Assembly (NCBI GenBank): GCA_028723425.1
Contig: JAQYEZ010000063.1
Coordinates: forward strand, 18,833 to 82,832
Origin: Peptoniphilaceae bacterium
Lineage (GTDB): Bacteria > Bacillota > Clostridia > Tissierellales > Peptoniphilaceae
Direction: 5' to 3'
DNA length: 64,000 bases
Positions 1 through 8,693 of the stretch are shown here, piece after piece. Position 1 is the stretch's first letter; each line of letters begins with the position of its first letter. Below the pieces are notes generated by a model. The model saw nothing but the letters and a program-made list of their open reading frames with translations, ran no database searches and was not told where the DNA came from. The position numbers and the translations under genes are program-made.

Positions 1-67
1 TAAATCATTTTGTATAATCTAACATAGAGTTAAACAGAAATAATACTAGGTTTATGGAGGAGGAAAT
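1..67 (+). promoter_or_regulatory. -10 box and ribosome binding site of the HU gene
   Basis: TATAAT lies at 13-18; the matching -35 would fall outside the window. A GGAGGAGG Shine-Dalgarno run at about 56-63 sits just upstream of the ATG at 68, so the HU gene has its own promoter and a roughly 40-nt leader. Confidence 0.55.
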
Positions 68-346
68 ATGAATAAATCAGAATTATTAATGAATATTTCA
101 GAAAAGAGTGGACTTAAAAAAATAGAAGCAGAAAAAGCACTAAATGCTTTTATAGAAACAGTTACAGAGGCTCTTGCAAATGAAGAAAAGGTACAACTTG
201 TAGGTTTCGGAACTTTCGAAACAAGAAGCAGAAAAGCTAGAGAAGGAAGAAACCCTAGAAAGCCAGAAGAAATAATTCAAATACCTGCATCAAAAGCACC
301 AGTATTTAAAGCAGGAAAAACTCTAAAAGAAGCTGTTAACAAATAA
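68..346 (+). CDS. hup: HU family DNA-binding protein
   Basis: This small basic nucleoid protein binds and bends DNA as a dimer. The 92 residues match the usual HU length. The helical dimerisation half opens with MNKSELL and is followed by the conserved VGFGTFE turn and the DNA-binding arm with GRNPRKPEE and the ending PASKAPVFKAGKTLKEAV. The GRNP element includes the proline that intercalates into DNA in this family. The ATG follows a very strong GGAGGAGG site. The gene is monocistronic, since a bidirectional terminator starts about 15 bases after the stop. In many Firmicutes hup is followed by the small S4 protein RqcP; here it is not, and the convergent neighbour is rqcH. Confidence 0.96.
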   Translation: MNKSELLMNISEKSGLKKIEAEKALNAFIETVTEALANEEKVQLVGFGTFETRSRKAREGRNPRKPEEIIQIPASKAPVFKAGKTLKEAVNK

Positions 347-360
347 AAAAAAGAGATGCA

Positions 361-396
361 AAAAAACGAGATTTGAAATAAAATCTCGTTTTTTTA
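361..396. terminator. Bidirectional rho-independent terminator between hup and rqcH
   Basis: CGAGATTT (367-374) pairs with AAATCTCG (381-388), flanked by A6 on the left and T7 on the right, so it works as an intrinsic terminator read from either strand. It serves hup (+) and the convergent rqcH (-). Confidence 0.9.
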
Positions 397-436
397 ACCT
401 CTATAAAACAAAGAGGGTATAGCATATCAGCATTAG

Positions 437-465
437 TTGATACACAAAATATTACACAGTATCAA
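437..465. repeat. Inverted repeat downstream of rqcH
   Basis: TTGATAC (437-443) and GTATCAA (459-465) form a perfect 7-bp stem with a 15-nt loop just beyond the rqcH stop. There is no T tract, so it is more likely an RNA 3'-end stem ahead of the true terminator than a terminator itself. Confidence 0.4.
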
Positions 466-468
466 AGT

Positions 469-2223
469 TTAGTTTATTTTAGTGAATAATCCTTGTAGTT
501 CTTTTGAAAATTTTTCTATATCTACACTTATAGTTTTAAAATTTTCATAGTATACAATTCCTGGTTTGGCTCCCTTTGGTTTATTTACATTCTTTTTTTC
601 AGTATAATTTACATTAACTTTGTTAGAACTTGACAAAGAAGAGTTAAGGGCGGAAAGATAGGCAGAAATTTTTATATCTAGATCGGTCAAATTTTTCGTT
701 TTTAGAATAAGGTGGCTTCCCGGAGCATCCTTTACATGGAAGAAATAATCATTTTTATTGGCAAGTTTTAGGGTAATATAATCATTCTGCCTACTATTTT
801 TGCCAAGGTATATGTCGCTATCCTCGCAAGTTTTATAGTGGCTAGGCTTTGTTTTAGAAATTTTTGCTTTCTTTTTTGATTTTTTCTTAATTAGGCCATT
901 TGCTGACATTTCTTCTTTTATCTCTTCAAGCTGATCAATAGAGTCTGCTTTTTCTAAAAAATATTTAATCTCTTTAAGATATCTTAGATATTCTTCTTGC
1001 TTTGGCAAGTCAACTTTGGCAAAACTTATAGAATTTTTTATTTTCTTATATCTCTTATAATAAGAATCGACATTTTCCCAAGGAGTTAACATTATATCTA
1101 ATTCAATCTTAATTTCTTTACCAGGCTCATAATAATCATCTACCTTAATACTTTTCATACCTTTTTCAATTTTATAGATATTTGCTGCCAAAAGGTCACC
1201 TTTTTTCTTTATATTAAGAGCTTTTTCATTTTTTGCAATATTGTCATTTAGTATTTGGATTTTTTTGTTTGATGCCTTAATATTTGTATTTATTTTCCTT
1301 ATTAATTCTTGCTGAATCTGTTTGAATCTGTCATTAGTTTTATTATAAGAATAAAACTTGTCAACAGCTTGACTTATGAGAGTATGACTTTCTTCTGACA
1401 AATTTAAGTGACTTAGTTTAAAACAATAAAATTCTTTTATTTTTGTGTCATTGCTATAAGTTAGACCCTTAAATTGCTTATTTTTTATCTTTTCTATATA
1501 CATATAAAGCAAGTTATTTAAGTTTTCTTTTTCAGATTCACTTACCAAATTCCAATTTATTCTTGGGTCAATTCCTGCCCTAAAACAAATTTCTTCGGCA
1601 AATAGGGGAGATAAACCCGTATAAGTATTATAGAAAAATTTTCTTGGATTGGTAGAATCTGGCAATTTTTGATCAAAGTAGTAAATATCTTCTTTAAATC
1701 CATCTTTTGTTATATCGATCTTATTGTTTATAGGAAGTTTATATTTTACTCCTGGTAAAACTTGTCTTATTGAAGACATAAATTCATTTACTCTTTTTAT
1801 AGAATCTATGACTTTATTATCCTCATCTACTAAAATTAAATTTGAATACTTACCCATTATTTCCAATATCAATTTTTTTGAAGTATCAAAACCCATTTCA
1901 TCAATAGAAGATATCGAAAATATTACAATTCTATCTAAACCAACTTGTTCTATATTTACAATTTTGCCTTGGTTTAAGTGTTTTCTTAAAACCATACAAA
2001 AATTAGGGGCAACATTAGGATTTTCAAACTTTTGATTTGTTAGATTTAATCTAGCCTCATTATTGTTGGCACTAATCAGTAGTTTATAAGAATTTCCCCT
2101 AGAATATACATTAAAAACAATATCATTTTTTGAAGGTTGGCTAATTCTTTGAATTTTGCCTCCTAATAATTCATTTTTTAATTCATTTGTTATAGCTCTG
2201 GTCATTATTCCATCAAAGCTCAT
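469..2223 (-). CDS. rqcH: RqcH / NFACT-family ribosome quality control factor
   Basis: RqcH binds stalled 50S subunits carrying peptidyl-tRNA and directs addition of C-terminal alanine tails, which mark the peptide for degradation. Older annotations call the family fibronectin-binding protein FbpA. The product has 584 aa from the ATG at 2223, close to the Bacillus protein. It shows the NFACT-N start MSFDGIM, the signature Asp-Arg pair at residues 97-98 (GLDRIV) needed for tRNA selection, a long central coiled coil, and a C-terminal NFACT-R domain with NDYFFHVKDAPGSHLIL. An in-frame GTG at 2232 is possible, but the GAGGTGA site is spaced correctly for the ATG. It is transcribed divergently from gmk. 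YlmH, encoded at about 44 kb, is a known functional partner type in this pathway. Confidence 0.93.
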   Translation of the reverse strand: MSFDGIMTRAITNELKNELLGGKIQRISQPSKNDIVFNVYSRGNSYKLLISANNNEARLNLTNQKFENPNVAPNFCMVLRKHLNQGKIVNIEQVGLDRIVIFSISSIDEMGFDTSKKLILEIMGKYSNLILVDEDNKVIDSIKRVNEFMSSIRQVLPGVKYKLPINNKIDITKDGFKEDIYYFDQKLPDSTNPRKFFYNTYTGLSPLFAEEICFRAGIDPRINWNLVSESEKENLNNLLYMYIEKIKNKQFKGLTYSNDTKIKEFYCFKLSHLNLSEESHTLISQAVDKFYSYNKTNDRFKQIQQELIRKINTNIKASNKKIQILNDNIAKNEKALNIKKKGDLLAANIYKIEKGMKSIKVDDYYEPGKEIKIELDIMLTPWENVDSYYKRYKKIKNSISFAKVDLPKQEEYLRYLKEIKYFLEKADSIDQLEEIKEEMSANGLIKKKSKKKAKISKTKPSHYKTCEDSDIYLGKNSRQNDYITLKLANKNDYFFHVKDAPGSHLILKTKNLTDLDIKISAYLSALNSSLSSSNKVNVNYTEKKNVNKPKGAKPGIVYYENFKTISVDIEKFSKELQGLFTKIN

Positions 2224-2247
2224 TTTTATCACCTCTTATTCTAGTAT

Positions 2248-2253
2248 ATTATA
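2248..2253 (-). promoter_or_regulatory. Candidate -10 box for rqcH
   Basis: A perfect TATAAT on the minus strand lies 25 bases upstream of the rqcH ATG. The -35 region at 17-bp spacing is a poor match, so this is tentative. Confidence 0.4.
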
Positions 2254-2260
2254 ACATGAC

Positions 2261-2289
2261 TTGCTATAAATATTATCATACTGTAAAAT
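2261..2289 (+). promoter_or_regulatory. Promoter of the gmk-rpoZ-coaBC-priA-ftsY run
   Basis: TTGCTA (2261-2266), a 17-bp spacer and TAAAAT (2284-2289) match the housekeeping sigma factor consensus. The predicted start is near 2296, just before the AAGGAGG site at 2299-2305. Confidence 0.6.
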
Positions 2290-2309
2290 ATATATATTAA
2301 GGAGGCGTG

Positions 2310-2909
2310 ATGAGAAAGGGATTTTTATTAATTATATCTGGACCATCAGGTGTTGGAAAAGGTACAGTCCTTCATGATTTAATGAATACGCAAAATAACC
2401 TTGTTTACTCCGTATCTGTCACTACTAGAGAAAAAAGACCAGGAGAAATAGAAGGTGTTTCATATTTCTATAAGACTCATGAAGAATTTGAACAGATGAT
2501 CAAAGAAGATAAATTTTTAGAATATGCTAAGGTACATAATAACTACTATGGAACCCCTAAAGATTTTGTTATTAATAAAATTAATGAAGGCAAAATAGTT
2601 ATACTAGAAATTGATGTACAAGGAGCTTTAAACGTAAAGAAAAATTTTGATAATGGAGTTTACATTTTTTTAGCACCACCTAGCCTTAGTGAACTTAAGA
2701 ATAGAATAGTTAATAGGGGAACTGAATCTGAAGAAGATATCAATTTAAGAATGAAAAATGCAAGAAAAGAATTGCAATATATCAATGAGTATGATTATTT
2801 AGTAGTAAATGACCATTTAAACTCTGCTATTAACTTAGTTAACGAAATAATAAATGCGGAAAAGCATAGGGTATCAAGAGAAGATATAAATTTTGAAAAA
2901 GGAGAATAA
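2310..2909 (+). CDS. gmk: Guanylate kinase
   Basis: It converts GMP and ATP to GDP and ADP, a step of purine nucleotide supply and guanine salvage in the cytoplasm. The P-loop GPSGVGKGTV is near residue 11; VTTREKRPGE and the GMP-binding region with VSYFYKT follow, and a later segment is EIDVQGALNVKK. The 199 aa match the family. A GTG at 2307 would sit directly on the AAGGAGG site, so the ATG at 2310 is preferred although its spacing of 4 is short. It leads a plus-strand run with rpoZ, coaBC and priA, a common Firmicute order, but the yicC and remA genes that often precede gmk are absent here. Confidence 0.96.
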   Translation: MRKGFLLIISGPSGVGKGTVLHDLMNTQNNLVYSVSVTTREKRPGEIEGVSYFYKTHEEFEQMIKEDKFLEYAKVHNNYYGTPKDFVINKINEGKIVILEIDVQGALNVKKNFDNGVYIFLAPPSLSELKNRIVNRGTESEEDINLRMKNARKELQYINEYDYLVVNDHLNSAINLVNEIINAEKHRVSREDINFEKGE

Positions 2910-2915
2910 GAATAT

Positions 2916-3104
2916 ATGAACAATCCATCTTTTAAAGAATTATCAGAAATAAGTCCAAGTAGATACGAAATTTGTATGATGTGTGCTAAAAGAGCAAGAA
3001 GAATTGTGAATGGTTCTGCCCCACTAACTAAAGAAGTTGAGGCAAAGCCAGTTACACAAGCCTTACATGAAGTTATGGAAAAAGTAGTTACAAAAAATGA
3101 TTGA
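2916..3104 (+). CDS. rpoZ: RNA polymerase omega subunit
   Basis: Omega is a small accessory subunit that helps assemble RNA polymerase by clasping the beta-prime C-terminus. The 62-aa product has the family signature SPSRYEICMMCAKRARRI followed by a short variable tail. The length is at the low end of the family but normal for Gram-positive omega. It starts 6 bases after gmk and overlaps the coaBC start by 8 bases, so it is translated as part of the same message. The closest Shine-Dalgarno, AAGGAG, lies within the gmk 3' end with a long spacing of 11 bases. Confidence 0.9.
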   Translation: MNNPSFKELSEISPSRYEICMMCAKRARRIVNGSAPLTKEVEAKPVTQALHEVMEKVVTKND

Positions 3105-4269
3105 TGGAAAAAACATATTGTTGGGAGTAACCGGTGGAATAGCATCCTATAAGGTAGTAGACTTATGTTCCAGACTAGTTAAAGAAGGTGCAAACCTAAA
3201 AATTATTATGACTAAAGCTGCTACAAAATTTGTTAGCCCTTTAACATTTGAAACTATGGGCAGATGTAAAGTTTACACTGATATTTTTGAGGGTCATCAT
3301 GATCACGTTTATCATGTAGATTTAGCAAAGTGGGCAGATCTTTTTCTAATAGCACCATTAAGTGCAAATACACTTGCAAAAATCACCTATGGTATTGCTG
3401 ATAATTTTTTGACTGCCTGTCTACTAGCTTATGATAAAGACCTTATAGTAGCTCCTGCAATGAACTCAAATATGTATACTAATGTTGCAACACAAAAAAA
3501 TTTACTTACTCTAGTAAATAGAGGAGTTAAAATTATCGAACCATCTGAAGGATTATTAGCTTGTAATGTAATAGGTCCTGGTAGGATGGAAGAACCTGAA
3601 AATATCGTTAAGTATATAGAAGATTATTTTACTGAAAAAGACTTATTAAATAAAAAGGTAATAGTAACTGCAGGTCCAACAATAGAGCCAATTGATTATG
3701 TTAGATATATAACAAATCATTCTAGTGGCAAAATGGGTTATCACATAGCTAATGAGGCAAAAAAAAGAGGAGCCGAAGTAATACTTATTTCTGGTCCTGT
3801 AGAACCTTTCAAGATAAGTGGAATAAAAAAAGTTGATATCAAAACTAATTTAGACTTACAAAAAGAGATAGATAAAGAATTTACAGATTCTGATGCCTTA
3901 ATTATGGCAGCAGCTCCAACAGACTATAAAGTAAAAGATGTAGCTGATAAAAAAATCAAAAAATCAGGTCAAAATCTCAGCTTGGATTTGATAGAAAACA
4001 TTGATATATTAAAATATATAAGTTCAAAGAAAGACAAGCAAATAGTTATTGGTTTTGCTGCAGAAACTGAAAATTTAATAAAGAATGCTCAAAAGAAATT
4101 AAACGAAAAAAAAGTTGACTACATCATTGCAAATAATTTAAAAATGGAGGGAGCTGGTTTTAACGTAGATACAAATATAGCTAGCCTAGTTTCAAAAGAT
4201 GGAGTAGAGCATTTGGAGAAAATGACAAAAAAAGAACTTGCTAATAAAATATTAGATTTAATTAAATAG
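3097..4269 (+). CDS. coaBC: Bifunctional phosphopantothenoylcysteine decarboxylase / phosphopantothenate-cysteine ligase
   Basis: This enzyme performs two consecutive steps of coenzyme A synthesis: CoaB joins cysteine to 4'-phosphopantothenate and CoaC, an FMN flavoprotein, decarboxylates the product. The N-terminal CoaC half shows LGVTGGIASYK, the APAMNSNMY substrate clamp and ACNVIGPGRM, with the catalytic Cys. The CoaB half, from about residue 185, shows VTAGPTIEPIDYVRYITN, HSSGKMGYHIA and the lysine-rich KIKKSG loop. The 390-aa length is typical. The start overlaps rpoZ by 8 bases, indicating translational coupling, and priA follows after 14 bases. Confidence 0.95.
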   Translation: MIDGKNILLGVTGGIASYKVVDLCSRLVKEGANLKIIMTKAATKFVSPLTFETMGRCKVYTDIFEGHHDHVYHVDLAKWADLFLIAPLSANTLAKITYGIADNFLTACLLAYDKDLIVAPAMNSNMYTNVATQKNLLTLVNRGVKIIEPSEGLLACNVIGPGRMEEPENIVKYIEDYFTEKDLLNKKVIVTAGPTIEPIDYVRYITNHSSGKMGYHIANEAKKRGAEVILISGPVEPFKISGIKKVDIKTNLDLQKEIDKEFTDSDALIMAAAPTDYKVKDVADKKIKKSGQNLSLDLIENIDILKYISSKKDKQIVIGFAAETENLIKNAQKKLNEKKVDYIIANNLKMEGAGFNVDTNIASLVSKDGVEHLEKMTKKELANKILDLIK

Positions 4270-4283
4270 CAAAAGGTGATTTT

Positions 4284-6650
4284 TTGTACGCAAAAGTAAT
4301 TATTGATAGTAACAGCAGATTTCTTGATAGAAGCTTTACTTATCACATCCCAGAAAAATTTAATAACAAAATTGATAAAGGCATGAGGGTGATTGTTCCA
4401 TTTGGCAAGGGTAATAAATCAACCATTGCCTTTATTTATGAAATAATATCTAATATTGATAATGATTTTGAAGTAAAGGATATAATTGACCTTTATGATT
4501 ACAAAAAAATAGTTTCAGATGAGCTAATAGATCTTGCCTTTTTTATGAACAAGAGATATATCTCTCCAATTCAAAGTGCCATAAGACAAATTTTGCCACC
4601 AGGTAATATCAAGGAATTAAAGGGATATTATTATTCTACTGTAGTTGAAGATGACCTTACTTATTTTTTAAAAGAAAAAAAATCTATCGATCAAATTAAG
4701 GATAAGTTTGGTAATATAACAGATTCTATCTTGGAATATATAAAACTTGGAAAGATAAAAGTTGCTTATGAAATAAAGACAGCAGAATCAATCAAATATA
4801 AGGAAGTTTTAAACTTAAATGAAGAAAAATCAAAGACAATTAGAAAAAATGCAAAAAAACAAATTGATATAGTAAATTTCCTAAAAGGCAAAAAAGATGT
4901 TGACCTAAGTTTAACTCTTAGTCAAACTAATTCTTCTAGATCTTCCTTAAATTCCTTGATTGATAAGAGGATTGTTGATTTAGAAAAAATTGAAATAAAA
5001 AGAAAAGTATTTAAGAGAAAAAATAATTACAAAAAGATAAGTTTAAACCAAGAACAAAAAAATGCTTTTGAGGCTGTTTTATCTGATAAATCAAATTCTT
5101 ATCTTTTAAAGGGAGTTACAGGAAGTGGAAAAACTGAGGTTTTTTTACAATTAGTAGAAGAAAATTTAAAAGAAGGTAAGGAAGCAATAATTCTAGTTCC
5201 AGAGATTTCTTTGACTCCTCAAACCATAGAGAGATTTACAGGTAGATTTGGTGAAAAAATAGCTGTCATACATTCAGGCCTAAGCCTGTCAGAAAGATTT
5301 GACCAGTGGAGGCTTATCGATCAAGGTGAAGTAAAGATTGTAATAGGGGCAAGGTCGGCAATATTTGCTCCCTTTAAAAATTTAGGAATAATAATTATTG
5401 ATGAGGAACATGACCAGTCATACTTTTCTTCAAAAGATCCCAAATATCATACAAAGGAAGTTGCAGAATTTAGAAGGTTAAAAAATGACTGTACTTTACT
5501 TTTAGCATCAGCTACTCCCTCTATATCAACAATGAAAGAAACAATTGATGGAAAATATAAGCTTTTAGAATTAAAAAATAGGGTAAACAAGACTAAGCCT
5601 CAGATAGAGCTTGTAGACATGAGGGAAGAATTAAAAGCAAGCAACTATTCTATGATAAGTAGGAGGCTTTATTCTGAAATAAGTAAAAACTTATCAAACA
5701 AAGAACAGACTATTCTTTTTTTAAACAAAATTGGTCACAATTCATTTACTTTCTGTAGGCAATGTGGATATGTAATTAAATGCGATGCCTGCGATGTCTC
5801 TATGACTTATCACAAGCATATAAATAAATTAGTGTGTCATTATTGTGGTAGAACCAAAAACCAACCTACTATTTGCCCAAATTGCGGCTCGAAAAAGATT
5901 AAGGAATTTGGTGCTGGAACAGAAAAACTAGAAGAGGAAATAAGAAGACTTTTCCCAAAAGCAAAAGTTCTTAGAATGGACAGTCAAACAGCAAATAAGA
6001 AAGATTCCTATGAAAAAATGTATGCAATCATGAAAAATAACCAAGTTGATATTTTAATTGGTACACAAATGATTGCTAAAGGTTTGGACTTTAAAAATGT
6101 AACTTTAGTTGGAATAGTTTCTGCTGATTTAAGTCTAAATTTTGATGATTATTCTGCTGATGAATCAACCTACCAACTTTTGACCCAAGTTTCAGGAAGA
6201 GCAGGTAGGGATAAAAAAATAGGTAGGGTTATAATGCAGACTTATAGACCAGATAATTTTGTCATCCAAGCTGCTTATAAAGGCGACTATAATGCCTTTA
6301 TAAATAAGGAAATGGAAGTAAGAAAGGCCTTTGAATATCCACCTTATACTAATTTAATTTCTATAAAAATAATAGCTAAATCAAGAATAGATGCTATGGA
6401 TATTTCAAAAATTTTTGCCAATAAGTTAAGAGATGATTTTATTAATCTTGAAAATGTAAGAATTATTGGACCAAATCCATGCAAAATTGAGAGAGTAAAT
6501 AATAAATACAGGTATAATATTTTAGTAAAAGCAGAAGATGAAATTTTAAATGAAGTGATTAAAATTATTGAAATAGATAAAAACTTATTTATAAAAAAAT
6601 ATAAAGATGTCAGCTTTATTCCTGCTTTAAACCCAAATAATATCAACTAA
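4284..6650 (+). CDS. priA: Primosomal protein N' (replication restart helicase PriA)
   Basis: PriA recognises abandoned forks and D-loops and reloads the replicative helicase. The 788-aa product has the N-terminal DNA-binding region and a helicase core with Walker A GVTGSGKTEV at about residue 277 and the DEEH box in IIDEEHDQSY. A zinc-binding insert has paired cysteines in CRQCGY, CDACDV, CHYCGR and CPNCGS, followed by helicase motifs TQMIAKGLDF and QVSGRAGR. The start is TTG at 4284, preceded by AAAGGTGAT with good spacing; no better ATG lies nearby. It sits between coaBC and ftsY, where def-fmt would stand in Bacillus. Confidence 0.95.
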   Translation: MYAKVIIDSNSRFLDRSFTYHIPEKFNNKIDKGMRVIVPFGKGNKSTIAFIYEIISNIDNDFEVKDIIDLYDYKKIVSDELIDLAFFMNKRYISPIQSAIRQILPPGNIKELKGYYYSTVVEDDLTYFLKEKKSIDQIKDKFGNITDSILEYIKLGKIKVAYEIKTAESIKYKEVLNLNEEKSKTIRKNAKKQIDIVNFLKGKKDVDLSLTLSQTNSSRSSLNSLIDKRIVDLEKIEIKRKVFKRKNNYKKISLNQEQKNAFEAVLSDKSNSYLLKGVTGSGKTEVFLQLVEENLKEGKEAIILVPEISLTPQTIERFTGRFGEKIAVIHSGLSLSERFDQWRLIDQGEVKIVIGARSAIFAPFKNLGIIIIDEEHDQSYFSSKDPKYHTKEVAEFRRLKNDCTLLLASATPSISTMKETIDGKYKLLELKNRVNKTKPQIELVDMREELKASNYSMISRRLYSEISKNLSNKEQTILFLNKIGHNSFTFCRQCGYVIKCDACDVSMTYHKHINKLVCHYCGRTKNQPTICPNCGSKKIKEFGAGTEKLEEEIRRLFPKAKVLRMDSQTANKKDSYEKMYAIMKNNQVDILIGTQMIAKGLDFKNVTLVGIVSADLSLNFDDYSADESTYQLLTQVSGRAGRDKKIGRVIMQTYRPDNFVIQAAYKGDYNAFINKEMEVRKAFEYPPYTNLISIKIIAKSRIDAMDISKIFANKLRDDFINLENVRIIGPNPCKIERVNNKYRYNILVKAEDEILNEVIKIIEIDKNLFIKKYKDVSFIPALNPNNIN

Positions 6651-6659
6651 GGAGCAAGT

Positions 6660-7760
6660 ATGTTTAATTTTTTCAAGAAAAAAAGCACTGAAGAAGAAAA
6701 TAAGAAAAGTATTGAGGAAACTACAGAAGATCAAGATAAAAAAGTGGAAATAGAAGAAATTAATGAAAATTCTAATTTGGATATTTCAAATAATGATAAT
6801 AAAGAAATTACTGAAAAAGAATTTCAAGAAGAGCCAAAAAAACAAGGATTTTTTGACAGTTTATTTTCAGGTCTTACTAAGACTAGAAGTCAATTTTCCA
6901 ATAAACTAAAAAATTTATTTACAGCAAATGTAAAAATCGATGATGATTTATATGATGAATTAGAAGAAATTTTAATTTCTTCAGATATAGGTATGGAATG
7001 TACGATAGATATAGTGGATACTTTAAAAGAAGAGATAAAAACTGAAAAGATAAAAGATAGTGAAAAAATATATCCACTTTTAAAGGAAATAATGATAAAA
7101 AAATTGGATGAGAAAAATCTAAATAATGATTTAAATATAAGTGCTAACAAATTAACTATTGTTCTTATAATTGGGGTTAATGGTGTTGGAAAAACTACAA
7201 CTATAGGAAAAATTGCTTATAATCTTAAAAAGGATGGAAAACAAGTATGCTTGGCAGCTGCTGATACCTTTAGAGCAGCAGCAATAGAACAACTTGGCGA
7301 GTGGGCAAAAGTTAGTGGAGTAGAGATGGTAGCTCATAAAGAAGGTTCGGATCCATCCGCTGTAATTTTTGATGGTATACAAGCAGCAAAGGCTAACAAA
7401 TCAGATATTTTATTGTGTGATACTGCCGGAAGACTTCATAACAAGAAAAACCTTATGAGTGAGCTTGAGAAAATAAATAGAACTATAGATACCCACGCAC
7501 CAGATGCCAATAGAGAAAATTTATTGGTTTTAGATGCAACCACTGGACAAAATGCAATTAGCCAACTAAGAGAATTTAAGAATGTAACTAATATTACAGG
7601 CCTTATCTTGACAAAACTTGACGGTACAGCTAAAGGTGGAGTAATATTTCCACTTCAACTAGAACTTGATGTCCCAGTTAAGTATATAGGAGTAGGTGAA
7701 TCTATAGAAAATTTACAAAAATTTAATGCAGAAAAATTTGTTAATGCAATGTTTGAATAA
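6660..7760 (+). CDS. ftsY: Signal recognition particle receptor FtsY
   Basis: FtsY is the membrane-associated GTPase that receives SRP-bound ribosomes for co-translational insertion. The 366 aa comprise a highly charged acidic and lysine-rich A domain (about residues 1-75), then the NG domain: helical N region, G1 GVNGVGKTTTIGK near residue 174, DTAGRLHNK, and TKLDGTAKGGV near residue 322. No amphipathic lipid-binding segment is obvious beyond the short MFNFFKKK start, which could serve as a membrane anchor. It follows priA by 9 bases with a good AAGGAG site and ends the run; no clear terminator precedes the rpsB promoter. Confidence 0.96.
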   Translation: MFNFFKKKSTEEENKKSIEETTEDQDKKVEIEEINENSNLDISNNDNKEITEKEFQEEPKKQGFFDSLFSGLTKTRSQFSNKLKNLFTANVKIDDDLYDELEEILISSDIGMECTIDIVDTLKEEIKTEKIKDSEKIYPLLKEIMIKKLDEKNLNNDLNISANKLTIVLIIGVNGVGKTTTIGKIAYNLKKDGKQVCLAAADTFRAAAIEQLGEWAKVSGVEMVAHKEGSDPSAVIFDGIQAAKANKSDILLCDTAGRLHNKKNLMSELEKINRTIDTHAPDANRENLLVLDATTGQNAISQLREFKNVTNITGLILTKLDGTAKGGVIFPLQLELDVPVKYIGVGESIENLQKFNAEKFVNAMFE

Positions 7761-7763
7761 GGC

Positions 7764-7792
7764 TTGTTATTAAGCGGATTTTATGGTATATT
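7764..7792 (+). promoter_or_regulatory. Strong promoter of rpsB-tsf
   Basis: TTGTTA (7764-7769), a 17-bp spacer and TATATT (7787-7792) form a near-consensus promoter right after the ftsY stop. The predicted start near 7799 gives a leader of about 95 nt. Confidence 0.75.
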
Positions 7793-7808
7793 ATTCAAGG
7801 ACTACACA

Positions 7809-7865
7809 CATTCGTTGATGATTGTTACGTTGCCTATATGGTTTTTCAATCAGTAGATGCGAATG
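7809..7865 (+). ncRNA. Structured leader of rpsB, possible S2 autoregulatory element
   Basis: Within the predicted 5' leader, CATTCG (7809-7814) pairs with CGAATG (7860-7865), and inside it TGATTG (7819-7824) pairs with CAATCA (7847-7852). Both helices are perfect and nested with short internal loops. The true Shine-Dalgarno, CGGAGGT, lies outside at about 7879. Ribosomal protein operons are often controlled by binding of the protein to such leaders; that this one binds S2 is inference. Confidence 0.5.
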
Positions 7866-7892
7866 GAGGAAAATAAACGGAGGTAATTAAAA

Positions 7893-8681
7893 ATGTCAGT
7901 AGTATCAATGAAAAAGTTATTAGAAGCAGGTGTACATTTTGGACACCAAACTAGAAGATGGAATCCTAAAATGAAAAAATTCATCTTCACTGAAAGAAAC
8001 GGAATTTATATAATAGATTTACAAAAAACAGCTAAACAAATTGAAGATGCATACGCTATGATTAGAGATATTGCAGCTGATGGTGGTACAGTTTTATTTG
8101 TAGGTACTAAAAAACAAGCTCAAGACTCTATTGAACAAGAAGCAAAAAGATGCGGACAATTCTACGTTTCTAACAGATGGTTAGGTGGAATGCTAACAAA
8201 CTTTAAAACAATTAGAAAAAGTGTTGATAAATTAAAAAAATACGAACAAATGGAAGAAGATGGAATATTTGATCTTTTACCAAAAAAAGAAGTTCTTCAA
8301 TATAACAAAGAAATGGAAAAATTAGAAAAGAACCTAGGTGGTATTAAAGATATGGAACAATTACCAGATGTGTTGTTTGTAGTTGATCCAGGAATGGAAG
8401 AAATTGCTGTACACGAAGCAAAAATCTTAGGAATACCAGTAGTTTCAATTGTAGATACAAATTGTGATCCAGATTTAGTAGATCTTGCTATACCAGGAAA
8501 TGATGATGCTATCAGAGCTGTTAAACTTATAACTTCATTAATAGCAGATGCTGTAGTTGAAGGAAACCAAGGAAGCGAATTTGTTGGTGAAGAAGAAGAT
8601 CTTAACAACGATGAATCTGAAACAGAAGAAGTTGTTGACGAAGATTCTGATGTAGAAGAAGAAAATATCGAAGAAGAATAA
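7893..8681 (+). CDS. rpsB: 30S ribosomal protein S2
   Basis: S2 is a structural protein of the small subunit, assembling late near the mRNA exit side. The product opens with the conserved [20 protein letters not shown] and contains [21 protein letters not shown] and the typical [14 protein letters not shown] near the C-terminus. At 262 aa it carries an extra C-terminal tail of roughly 35 residues made almost only of Asp, Glu, Ser and Val, likely disordered. It is first in a two-gene operon with tsf, the widespread bacterial order, 12 bases apart. Confidence 0.98.
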   Translation: MSVVSMKKLLEAGVHFGHQTRRWNPKMKKFIFTERNGIYIIDLQKTAKQIEDAYAMIRDIAADGGTVLFVGTKKQAQDSIEQEAKRCGQFYVSNRWLGGMLTNFKTIRKSVDKLKKYEQMEEDGIFDLLPKKEVLQYNKEMEKLEKNLGGIKDMEQLPDVLFVVDPGMEEIAVHEAKILGIPVVSIVDTNCDPDLVDLAIPGNDDAIRAVKLITSLIADAVVEGNQGSEFVGEEEDLNNDESETEEVVDEDSDVEEENIEEE

Positions 8682-8693
8682 AAGGAGGCAATT

